Assembly: GCA_024449915.1 (NCBI GenBank)
Contig: JAMZAV010001845.1
Location: 1 to 64,000, forward strand
Length of the DNA: 64,000 nucleotides
Reading direction: 5' to 3'
DNA from: Sweltsa coloradensis
Lineage: Eukaryota; Arthropoda; Insecta; Plecoptera; Chloroperlidae
In this document: piece by piece, positions 21,064 through 31,285 of the stretch
How the letters are laid out: every line of letters starts with the position of its first letter
Position numbering within the stretch: position 1 is the first letter of the stretch
Program-made: the position numbers and the translations under genes
Notes under the pieces: model-generated
Databases searched by the model: none
What the model was told of the DNA's origin: nothing
The model's input: the letters and a program-made list of their open reading frames with translations, nothing else

Positions 21064-21718
21064 CCAAGAATCTCCCGTGACTATCAGCCATAATTGTTAT
21101 GTTTTGAACCGGGTCGCCCGTGGAGCTTTCATCATCAGTTGGTATCCTATCCTGTGCGATGACCGTGGTACTAGCGCTATCGTTGGATATGTTCACGAAC
21201 TCTGTCATTGCTTCATTCGCGCTTCTTCGCTGCTGCCTTGTTTCTATGGCGGTGGTTACACTATTGTCATTACCGTGCATGTCCTTACCTAACCTTACTT
21301 TTAGATTCAATTTCCCTCTGCATTGATTGAACTTGTAATATTAGCTCCCTGATTTTTAGTTCACATTTGCATTCATTAAACCTTTTATTTCTTGGATCTA
21401 CGACAGGTAGAATTGAGTTCTCGTTTGTTAGATTGGGCGTGAGGATAGGCCTATTTGGCCACCTAGGCCTTGCCTGGGCCTCATCACCATGCCGTAGGCC
21501 TACGCAATCACGGCAAAAGTTACTATTACCTTGCAAAACTGCACATTTATTATGTACCCAATTCGTGCATCGAGAACACTGAAACACAGGACCACTTGTT
21601 TTATAGCACACGGAACACTTTTTGTTTGTTTTTGAGTTAAATATTACGGAGCTTCGTGAACACGACCTAATACCTGCGGCCAGCTTGTCAACTTGTAAAT
21701 ATTTTGTATGTATGTAAA
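21064..21718 (-). pseudogene. LINE ORF1, PHD finger and start of esterase domain
   Basis: In minus-strand order the open frame starts near 21715 and shows a PHD-type zinc finger: KCSVCYKTSGPVFQCSRCTN, WVHNKCAVL, then NFCRDC (C4-H-C3 pattern, about 21480-21625). A coiled-coil-like KCELKIRELILQVQSMQRE follows near 21330-21380. After a frame change comes a Ser/Thr-rich linker and IMADSHGRFL, the serine block of an SGNH esterase. The rest is at 15424-15808. PHD-plus-esterase ORF1 proteins are known from CR1/L2-group LINEs in marine invertebrates. No ATG is visible at the start. The 5' side runs into satellite DNA. Confidence 0.75.
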
Positions 21719-22054
21719 TAAATTATGACCTTTGCATTTTGTCCATGTAATGTATTTTAAACTTAAAAGATCTGTGGACATCTGTTAATGTAGATGACCC
21801 CATTCAACCTGCCATGATGATAAACAGTTCCTGATAGTTGTGACAAATATTTTGTTTTGTCCTCTAAGAAGAACTGAGCACATCAGTAATAAATTATGAC
21901 CTTTGCACTTTAGGCCATTTGTATTTTAAACTTCTAAGATCTGTGCACATCAGTAATAAATTATGACCTTTGCATTTTGTCTATGTATGTATTTTAAACT
22001 TGAAAGATCTGTGCACATCTCTTAACGTAGAGGACCTCATTCAACCTGCCATGA
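21719..22054 (+). repeat. 170-bp satellite, about two monomers
   Basis: Monomers start AAATTATGACCTTTGCA at 21719, 21891 (internally deleted) and 21958, and contain AACCTGCCATGATGATAAAC and TTTTGTTTTGTCCTCTAAGA. The last monomer is cut at CCATGA by the LTR element starting at 22055 and resumes after it at 27612. Confidence 0.92.
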
Positions 22055-23409
22055 TGTGACACAAGCATCACACCTCTACTAATATAGTGTAATTAAGAGA
22101 TTAACTATTGATAAGTCATTAAATGTTTACTCATACTTCCTTGAGAGCTCTTGTAAAATGTCTTTCTCACCGGACCAAATATGGACGAAAAACAATTGAG
22201 ATTTAATTAGGCTTGAACGGTCAGCGCCAGTCTGACGACTCTAAAACACTATTTTGTCACGTACAGGAAGACATAAACTATAAGTTTTACGACGCTTAGT
22301 CGGCCACAAGTTGTAACAAAGTCATGTATAGGACGTTCAGAATTCACAATGTTCTATTTAAAATATCATCAAAAATAGAGTGATAACATGTCAACCGACT
22401 ATAGTGTGGGTATTTGTTTTAAGTAAGGTGCACCCTACATGAAAGTTACGAACAGAGAGGCTCTTGGGAAATGGTGAGGTCATAGTGCGAATTTGTGAGA
22501 GGAGGGAGTTTTTGTCAGGACAGTCGCAGATACTCCACGGTCGCGAGAGCCCGTACACGGGAAGAGGTGTCGCGAAAGTGTTGTTGAACCTTCTGCATTT
22601 TGCATGTGATCAATAGATCGCAATTTATAGGATGAAGCGTTGACTTAGTCCGTGGATTCAATAAAATCGATTCTCGACCTTGGCTATGGAACGGCTTTCC
22701 ACAAGGATTCTTCATAGTTAGAGCCCAAGTGTGTTCATGATGCTGGATCTCGTGCCATGCGAGGTTGTTTGTCGACCACGACATAACCTAACCGGGATGC
22801 GTTCCAAGGACCTCGACGCTGGCAAGTAGCTGACCAATTCAACGACAGAAAGCGAGACAGGCACCCATCTAGTCCAACGCCACAGAAGACTAGGACATCG
22901 ACATGTATCATCAGCATCGTCACACTTACCCTCCGTACGACACATCAAACCCTCCCCATCGCATCGCAACCGAACCGTTTCAAATCAGCGAACTGGAGTA
23001 CACAATAACCGATGAGTATCTAAAATAATATCTTGCCTAAATGTTTTGGCCAACTAACTAATTTTAATATTTTAGTTTTTAAGCGAACTCACCCACAGGG
23101 GTATCTAACCTGAGTCAGATCTGATCTAGGCAGGCAGGCTATTGTATTTCCTGTAATTGTTTGTTTTGGAATAACCTAAATATCAATTATATTTCTTAAT
23201 TTCAATGGAATCCTAATACTTGTCATTTGGTAGTTTGAGAATCCCCTTCCTGATTCATTAGTTCATTAAGCTGTATGATTTAATTGCTATTCCGTGCGAG
23301 ACCGACTGAGCTGAGACCTTGGCAGGGCAGATCTAACATCGTCACAGGTTTGGTATTTTGTTTATTGTGTTATTTTGTTTGCTTGATTTTGTGTTGTCTT
23401 AATTAATTG
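22055..23409 (+). repeat. Large LTR (5' copy, 1355 bp) of a non-autonomous LTR element
   Basis: It begins TGTGACACAAGCATCACACC and is almost identical to 26161-27513. Most differences lie in one patch at about 22786-22893 (see Part 2). The final 98 bp of the 3' copy (27514-27611) and any primer-binding site are missing here, so this copy ends abruptly at AATTAATTG. ATGA at 22051-22054 is repeated at 27612-27615. Confidence 0.9.
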
Positions 23410-26160
23410 AAAGAATGTGAAAGAACCAAAGTTAGTTAAATCCGCGTTCCAAGAAATAATAAAACCGGCGTTCATAAGGTTCAAGAGTAGGGCTAATCGA
23501 AACAAAAGCAGGAATAAAAAGTTATTTAGGAAAAAGTATCCTACAATGCGAGATAGTAAAGGTCGACGTGAAATAGGACGGCAAAATGATAGTTGCTTGG
23601 GCAAGAATGTAAAAAGTGGATTCGTTTGCAGACACAAGGACTGGAGGGTGTTTAGAGGAGGAACACGCCAGGTTGTAGCGGTTGTATGATCTTACTGTTG
23701 ACTGTTGACGAACAAGGAACGTCTATTACGGATTGATTTTGGATAAATATTAAACATAAGGTGTTTAATGAATAAACAAGAGGTTTACATTGTAAAAGCC
23801 AGGGTATTGTTGTAATTGAATTTGTGTTAAGTTGAGTTTTGAATAAGATTTGGAATAGGATAATAAATCTGTAATAACTTGTGTTTATGGGTTGTAAAAT
23901 CGTTTGACAAGTGGGAAGTAATGTCCTTATTTTACGACTTTGTTAATTGAAGAAGGGGGACTCTGAGATTTGGTGCCCGTTCCACAAAGTGTCAGTTTGA
24001 TTTTTACTGTTTGCTAAAATGTTTTATTACTTGTGGATGAATATGAGATAATGATTTTCAAGTTTGACCGAGTAGGAATTGAATGAATACGAATACTGTT
24101 GTTGATGACTTCAATTAGGTACGTGTAGAGGAGATTTTGATTTGTTTATTTGAAGTAATTTTTCTGGAATTTTTGAGAATTTTTCATTTTGTGTGTTGTC
24201 TTGGGTGAGAATGTATAGGGATTGGAGGGGTGAAGCTAATGTTTCAGAATCAATTGTGTGGCACTTTAGGTAAATTGGCGTTTTGGTGTTACAATTTTAA
24301 AGCATTTGAGTTGATATCGCAACCAATCAGCATTGTTGAATTAGGAGGGGTGAAGTTTTTGTGGATTTTAGGGGCTTGGCATGATATGAGATGCAAGCGA
24401 TTTGGGCCAAGTGAGCCGTTGAGAGAAGTTGTGTTTATGATAGGGGCGAGGTTTTGGTTCCGCCAGGGATTTTGGTTGAGTGGGTACTTCGTGCGTTTTG
24501 GACCCCTCTCCAGTAAACAGCGTTTTGTTTCGATATCGGTAAGAATGTGTAAAAAATTGTATTCATTGATTCATTTGTCTGGAAGAAAACACTTGAGATT
24601 TTTAATATTTTGGCTTTGTATTGTGTATATAGAAGAAAGATCAAGACGAGATAGTATGCAAGATGAAGAAGATATTTACGGAAGTCAGAATAGTAGAAAG
24701 AAGAATATTACGTTTTGGATTGTTGGAATTTTGGATTTTTTTGGTGTTTACGAATTTGTGAAAAACGAAACGATCGATACGAAGGAGGCAATAGTCAAAC
24801 GCAGGGAAGCAACGAGGTTTATCGGAAGCTAAACAGGTTTTCGGAAAACACGGTTACAGTTTCGCCAGGGCAATGTATTTTCGGTTAAAGTTGTGGTTAT
24901 AGTAGTGAATTTGAACTTGAGTGTAAAAATGTTGGTTGCTGTCTGAAGGAAGAATGTGTTTTGATGACGAAATATTTTCGAATTACCTCAGTAATATTTT
25001 TGGGACGCTGATTGATAGGGATTTTTAGAGTGATTGTTGGGCGCTTAATAAAATGATCCAAGAATGTATATTTGTTGAGGAGTTTTCCACGTCTAGTGCA
25101 TTAGTGAAGATTTGGAGCAAACGGCAGGATTTTGGGCTTCGTGGATTTTGGGGTCGAACGGACCGAGTTTGTGGAACTGAGTTGAGGTTCGAGTTTTAAG
25201 TGGTTTTTGGTGACCTGGGTATTCTCCTATAGTAACTAGCCTAGAGTGTGGTATTGAGAAGTTGATGGGAACAGTTGCATGTCTTGTGAAATAAGTTTAA
25301 TTTGAAGTCGCCAACAAGTACTTTTGTCTTATCAGCAGGGGAAATAAGAGTATGAGATTTGTTGTTACAAGGGACTGAGAGGTATTTAAATTCGGAAATC
25401 GGATACAAAGAGAATTTAAGCTTGACAGTGTTCAATAAATGAATATGATAGTTTAGAGTCGTGAATCAGCGCTCTACTTGGAAAATAAGTGCCTTGGGTC
25501 AGAATCTTTGTGTTATTTACTTTGAAATGTTGCAGTTTGTTGTTTGACGAGGTTATGAGCCGAGCTAGGTCTCGAGTCGTTAAAAATTATAGGTCGTTTC
25601 GACAAGGAGCGAGTATTTGTTTTCCTTTTTCTTGTGGGTTTTTGAGTCTGTTTATGTGTCAAGGTCGTTGTATGGCCAGCTGAGGATCAGCGTGGGTGTA
25701 CACTTGAAAATAAGAGTGGAACGGGTTAGTCTTGGGTACAGTCGGCTCGCTCGGATGACAAGGGTTGTCAAACCAGGAAGTTAACTGGGTTCGGTCAAGA
25801 AGAATTAGGGTTCTTTATTTTGTCAATATTAACTTTAATTTTGCTTGTTCACACTGAGAAAACAGTGTATGCTATGCTTTCATTTTAGTTTTTAGTTGTT
25901 ACTTAGATTGTTGGCTGCTGTAGATGAGTTGTCACTTGGGAGTAGTGATAGACAAACAAGGCAGCAATGATTTTAGGTGTTAGTAATTTCAGAATAAACA
26001 GTTCTTATCTATATATATTATATAATTTGACTTACTATGCTTATAAAATATTTTCCATTGAATTTTTGTTTGCCTTTTTTGTGTTTTAACATATGTAACC
26101 ATAAGCACTGTTCTTAAAACAATTGCATAACAATTGCTTTGAAGAACAGGAAGGGGTAAA
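23410..26160 (+). mobile_element. Internal region of the large-LTR element, no recognisable pol
   Basis: These 2.75 kb are rich in T and G on the plus strand. Two open frames exist: 23417-23689 (91 codons, very basic, with RANRNKSRNKKLFRKK) and 24230-24832 (200 codons, Trp/Phe/Ile-rich with a basic and acidic tail). I recognise neither, and no RT, protease, integrase or zinc knuckle is visible. A purine-rich AGGAAGGGGTAAA directly precedes the 3' LTR and fits a polypurine tract, which fixes the plus orientation. The layout is that of a LARD-type derivative moved by another element's enzymes. Confidence 0.7.
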
Positions 26161-27611
26161 TGTGACACAAGCATCACACCTCTACTAATATAGTGTAATT
26201 AAGAGATTAACTATTGATAAGTCATTAAATGTTTACTCATACTTCCTTGAGAGCTCTTGTAAAATGTCTTTCTCACCGGACCAAATATGGACGAAAAACA
26301 ATTGAGATTTAATTAGGCTTGAACGGTCAGCGCCAGTCTGACGACTCTAAAACACTATTTTGTCACGTACAGGAAGACATAAACTATAAGTTTTACGACG
26401 CTTAGTCGGCCACAAGTTGTAACAAAGTCATGTATAGGACGTTCAGAATTCACAATGTTCTATTTAAAATATCATCAAAAATAGAGTGATAACATGTCAA
26501 CCGACTATAGTGTGGGTATTTGTTTTAAGTAAGGTGCACCCTACATGAAAGTTACGAACAGAGAGGCTCTTGGGAAATGGTGAGGTCATAGTGCGAATTT
26601 GTGAGAGGAGGGAGTTTTTGTCAGGACAGTCGCAGATACTCCACGGTCGCGAGAGCCCGTACCGGGAAGAGGTGTCGCGAAAGTGTTGTTGAACCTTCTG
26701 CATTTTGCATGTGATCAATAGATCGCAATTTATAGGATGAAGCGTTGACTTAGTCCGTGGATTCAATAAAATCGATTCTCGACCTTGGCTATGGAACGGC
26801 TTTCCACAAGGATTCTTCATAGTTAGAGCCCAAGTGTGTTCATGATGCTGGATCTCGTGCCATGCGAGGTTGTTTGTCGACCACGACAAACCTAACCGGG
26901 ATGCGTTCCAAGGACCTCGACGCCGGCAAGTAGCTGACCAATTCAACGACAGGAAGCGAGACCTGCGCCCGTCTATTCCAACGCCACAGAAGTCTAGGAC
27001 ATCGACATGTATCATCAGCATCGTCACACTTACCCTCCGTACGACACATCAAACCCTCCCCATCGCATCGCAACCGAACCGTTTCAAATCAGCGAACTGG
27101 AGTACACAATAACCGATGAGTATCTAAAATAATATCTTGCCTAAATGTTTTGGCCAACTAACTAATTTTAATATTTTAGTTTTTAAGCGAACTCACCCAC
27201 AGGGGTATCTAACCTGAGTCAGATCTGATCTAGGCAGGCAGGCTATTGTATTTCCTGTAATTGTTTGTTTTGGAATAACCTAAATATCAATTATATTTCT
27301 TAATTTCAATGGAATCCTAATACTTGTCATTTGGTAGTTTGAGAATCCCCTTCCTGATTCATTAGTTCATTAAGCTGTATGATTTAATTGCTATTCCGTG
27401 CGAGACCGACTGAGCTGAGACCTTGGCAGGGCAGATCTAACATCGTCACAGGTTTGGTATTTTGTTTATTGTGTTATTTTGTTTGCTTGATTTTGTGTTG
27501 TCTTAATTAATTGTTCCCATCTCGATCAATTGCATAGGTAGTTAATTTGATTTAAATTGATAATGAGTTTGTAATTAAAGAGGCAGTTAGGACAAACTCG
27601 TAGGCTTCACA
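26161..27611 (+). repeat. Large LTR (3' copy, 1451 bp)
   Basis: It begins TGTGACACAAGC and ends GTAGGCTTCACA (TG...CA). It is followed by ATGATGATAAACAG, which continues the satellite monomer broken at 22054, so ATGA is the target duplication. The complete element is 22055-27611. Confidence 0.92.
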
Positions 27612-27928
27612 ATGATGATAAACAGTTCCTTATAGTTGTGACAAATATTTTGTTTTGTCCTCTAAGAAGATCTGAGCACATCAGTAATAAATTATGACCG
27701 TTACATTTTGTCCATGTATGTATTTTAAACTTGAAAGATCTGTGCACATCTCTTAACGTAAAGGACCCCATTCAACCTGCCATGATGATAAACAGTTCCT
27801 GATAGTTGTGAAACAAATATTTTGTTTTGTCCTCTAAGAAGAACTGAGTACATCAGTAATAAATTATGACCTTTGCATTTTGTCCATTTGTATTTTAAAC
27901 TTGAAAGAACTTAGCACATCAGTAATAA
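27612..27928 (+). repeat. 170-bp satellite monomers
   Basis: These are about two monomers with the TGACCTTTGCATTTTGTCC and CAACCTGCCATGATGATAAA blocks. The array ends at ACATCAGTAATAAAC, where module A of the higher-order repeat starts. The same border recurs at about 29671. Confidence 0.9.
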
Positions 27929-28320
27929 ACTAGGAAATGCTCAGTTGGACGCGTTGATAAGCGAGCACATGCTATAGCTAGACCCACATTGCACATTTTT
28001 TTAATTTTAAAATTTGCGACGTTCGCTGTCCACAGCGCCATGTTTCCAATATTTATTATTGCCAAGGTATTTGGGTAAACCCATGTGTAAACCTTTACTT
28101 TGTGGATCAAATCCACCGCCATCTAGAGGACCTTGACTCCTTGGGAAAACTATTTAAACTCTGTTGACAAATAATAGACTGCTTCCTCGAAAGTATTTTG
28201 ATTTCTTCTAGGTGGCAGTGTATTAGAAACTTTGTGCGTCTTTTCGTTGCCATGGCAACGTTACTTTTGTTATAATGTAATTTCCATCTACACTACTTAT
28301 CGGATTTTTTTTTTTTTTTT
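27929..28320 (+). repeat. Higher-order repeat, module A (first copy)
   Basis: It is a unique-looking 390-bp block starting TAGGAAATGCTCAGTTGGAC and ending in a poly-T run. It recurs nearly identically at 29671-30060 and in damaged form at about 34600-34930. The distance between the first two is 1742 bp. It has no supported coding. Confidence 0.88.
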
Positions 28321-28940
28321 AATTTCTGAATTGTAGTAAATAAAAACAATTACACCCACGGGAGTGTTTCCCGATTAACCAAATCGAGAAATAAACCCTC
28401 GCTCATACCTGCGTAAAGGTAATGACATTATAATTAATGTCTGGTGGTCAGTTCAAAGGCAGCAGATATTCGTTGCAGTACTGTTCCATCCATTCAGATG
28501 TATAATGCAACTACAAGTCAGAGATTAAAATGTACCCGTCCTGATGGTCTAGTGGTTAAGACGTCCACCTGGAATGTGGGAGATCCGTGGTTCGATTCCC
28601 GGTTGGGGCGGACTTTTTTAATTTCTGAATTGTAGTAAATAAAAACAATTACACCCACGGGAGTGTTTCCCGATTAACCAAATCGAGAAATAAACCCTCG
28701 CTCATACCTGCGTAAAGGTAATGACATTATAATTAATGTCTGGTGGTCAGTTCAAAGGCAGCAGATATTCGTTGCAGTACTGTTCCATCCATTCAGATGT
28801 ATAATGCAACTACAATTCAGAGATTAAAATGTACCCGTCCTGATGGTCTAGTGGTTAAGACGTCCACCTGGAATGTGGGAGATCCGTGGTTCGATTCCCG
28901 GTTGGGGCGGACTTTTTTAATTTCTGAATTGTAGTAAATA
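28321..28940 (+). repeat. Tandem SINE, two full 299-bp units
   Basis: Each unit runs from AATTTCTGAATTGTAGTAAA to a tRNA-like segment (28535-28611 and 28834-28910) with an A box TGGTCTAGTGGTTAAGA and a B box GGTTCGATTCCCGG, then a T-run. The A and B boxes resemble tRNA-Glu, but the anticodon loop does not match it. The two units differ by a few bases. A partial third unit runs into module B at about 28945. Confidence 0.88.
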
Positions 28941-29262
28941 AAAACAAAATAAAATTAACATATTCGTGACCGGACGGACATTCTAAATGATTTGAGTATC
29001 TCAGATTTTGTCGCCGTTTAGTTTGAAAAAAAAAACTATCGATTAACTTTAATGTAACTTCTTAACTTTTGAACGATTTTGCTACAAAACTAATGGCATT
29101 CAATCGAGAACGAAGCTTGCGGATGGTCAAAATTTTAACTCGATCCGAGCCTCTGTTCAAACGGTATGGCGAGACATACAAACAAAAAAAAAAACAAAAC
29201 AAAACAAAACCAGTGACTAATTTTTCCGGCAGAGTCAAATGGAAACGCTCGCTTTGCTCGCT
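28941..29262 (+). repeat. Higher-order repeat, module B (first copy)
   Basis: This block of about 320 bp contains TTCGTGACCGGACGGACATT, GTCGCCGTTTAG and an A/C-rich run. It ends at CGCTTTGCTCGCTTAATTATG, where satellite monomers restart. It recurs at 30961-31285 and about 34930-35225. Confidence 0.88.
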
Positions 29263-29670
29263 TAATTATGACCTTTGCATTTTGTCCATGTATGTATTTT
29301 AAACTTGAAATATCTGTGCACATCTCTTAACGTAGAGGACCCTATTCAACTGCCATGATGATAAACAGTTCCTGATAGTTGTGACGAATATTTTGTTTTG
29401 TCCTCTAAGAAGAACTGAGCACATTAGTAATAAATTATGACCTTTTCATTTTGTCCATTTGTATTTTAAACTTGAAAGATCTTTGCACATCACTTAACGT
29501 AAAGAACCCCCATTCAACCTGCCATGATGATAAACAGTTCCTGATAGTTGTGAAACAAATATTTTGTTTTGTCCTCTAAGAAGAACTGAGTACATCAGTA
29601 ATAAATTATGACCTTTGCATTTTGTCCATTTGTATTTTAAACTTGAAAGAACTTAGCACATCAGTAATAA
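29263..29670 (+). repeat. 170-bp satellite monomers (second block)
   Basis: These are about 2.4 monomers with consensus words intact (GACCTTTGCATTTTGTCC, GATGATAAACAGTTCCTGAT). The block is bordered by module B on the left and module A on the right. Confidence 0.9.
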
Positions 29671-30065
29671 ACTAGGAAATGCTCAGTTGGACGCGTTGAT
29701 AAGCGAGCACATGCTATAGCTAGACCCACATTGCACATTTTTTTAATTTTAAAATTTGCGACGTTCGCTGTCCACAGCGCCATGTTTCCAATATTATTTA
29801 TTATTGCCAAGGTATTTGGGTAAACCCATGTGTAAACCTTTACTTTGTGGATCAAATCCACCGCCATCTAGAGGACCTTGACTCCTTGGGAAAACTATTT
29901 AAACTCTGTTGACAAATAATAGACTGCTTCCTCGAAAGTATTTTGATTTCTTCTAGGTGGCAGTGCATTAGAAACTTTGTGCGTCTTTTCGTTGCCATGG
30001 CAACGTTACTTTTGTTATAATGTAATTTCCATCTACACTACTTATCGGATTTTTTTTTTTTTTTT
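29671..30065 (+). repeat. Higher-order repeat, module A (second copy)
   Basis: It is nearly identical to 27929-28320, with a 3-bp TTA insertion in the AATATTATTTATTATT stretch and a longer poly-T at the end. Confidence 0.9.
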
Positions 30066-30960
30066 TTTTCTGAATTGTAGTAAATAAAAACAATTACACC
30101 CACGGGAGTGTTTCCCGATTAACCAAATCGAGAAATAAACCCTCGCTCATACCTGCGTAAAGGTAATGACATTATAATTAAGTCTGGTGGTCAGTTCAAA
30201 GCAGCAGATATTCGTTGCAGTACTGTTTCTCCATTCAGATTATAATGCAACTACAATCAGAGATTAAAATGTACCCGTCCTGATGGTCTAGTGGTTAAGA
30301 CGTCCACCTGGAATGTGGGAGATCCGTGGTTCGATTCCCGGTTGGGCGGACTTTTTAATTTCTGAATTGTATAATAAAAACAATTACACCCACGGGAGTG
30401 TTTCCCGATTAACCAAATCGGAAATAAACCCTCGCTCATACCTGCGTAAAGGTAATGACATTATAATTAATGTCTGGTGGTCAGTTCAAAGGCAGCAGAT
30501 ATTCGTTGCAGTACTGTTCCATCCATTCAGATGTATAAAAGCAACTACAATTCAGAGATTAAAATGTACCCGTCCTGATGGTCTAGTGGTTAAGACGTCC
30601 ACCTGGAATGTGGGAGATCCGTGGTTCGATTCCCGGTTGGGGCGGACTTTTTTAATTTCTGAATTGTAGTAAATAAAAACAATCACCCACGGGAGTTTCC
30701 CGATTAACCAATCAGAAATAAACCCTCGCTCATACCTGCGTAAGGTAATGACATTATAATTAATTTGTGGTCAGTTCAAGCAGCAGATATTCGTTCGTAC
30801 CCGTTCCTCCATTCGATGTATAATGCAACTACAATCAGAGATTAAAATGTCCCGTCCTGATGGTCTACTGGTTAAGAACCCTCACCACCTGGATAATGGG
30901 GAGATCCGTGGTTCCCGAATTACCGGTTGGGGCGGACTTTTTTAATTCTGAATGTAAATA
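30066..30960 (+). repeat. Tandem SINE, three units
   Basis: The tRNA-like parts lie at 30274-30350, 30569-30646 and about 30851-30937. The first two are clean. The third has many single-base losses and gains (for example GTTAAGAACCCTCACCACC). This is where base dropout starts and continues through the next 9 kb. Confidence 0.85.
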
Positions 30961-31285
30961 ATAAAAACAAAATAAAATAAACATATTCGTGACCGACAGA
31001 CATTCTAAATGATTTGGGTATCTCAGATTTTGTCGCCGTGTTAGTTTGAAAAAAAAACTATCGATTAACTTTATGTAACTTCTTAACTTTTGAACGATTT
31101 TTTGCTACAAAACTAATGGCATTCAATCGAGAACGAAGCTTGCGGATGGTCCAAAATTTTAACTCGATCCGAGCCTCTGTTCAAACGTATGGCGAGACAT
31201 ACAACAAAAAAACCAAAAACAACAAAACAAACAAACCAGTGACTAATTTTTCCGGCCGAGTCAAATGGAAACGCTCGCTTGCTCG
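30961..31285 (+). repeat. Higher-order repeat, module B (second copy)
   Basis: It matches 28941-29262 with numerous single-base losses, including the TTCGTGACCG.ACAGACATT and GAGCCTCTGTTCAAACG words. Confidence 0.8.

Noticed and set aside
22515..22969. Overlapping minus-strand frames in the large LTR
   Set aside because: They lie in both LTR copies, change with the variable patch and have no domain.
24230..24832. 200-codon frame as a host gene
   Set aside because: It lies wholly inside the LTR element, has no recognisable domain and no splice context. It is kept only as a feature of the element.
28535..28611. Possible genuine tRNA gene
   Set aside because: A and B boxes are good, but the acceptor ends do not pair convincingly and the sequence is embedded in a 299-bp tandem repeat, so it is a SINE head.
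30313..30669. 118-codon frame through the tandem SINE
   Set aside because: It reads straight through tRNA-like segments with A and B boxes, and the peptide simply repeats with the SINE unit.
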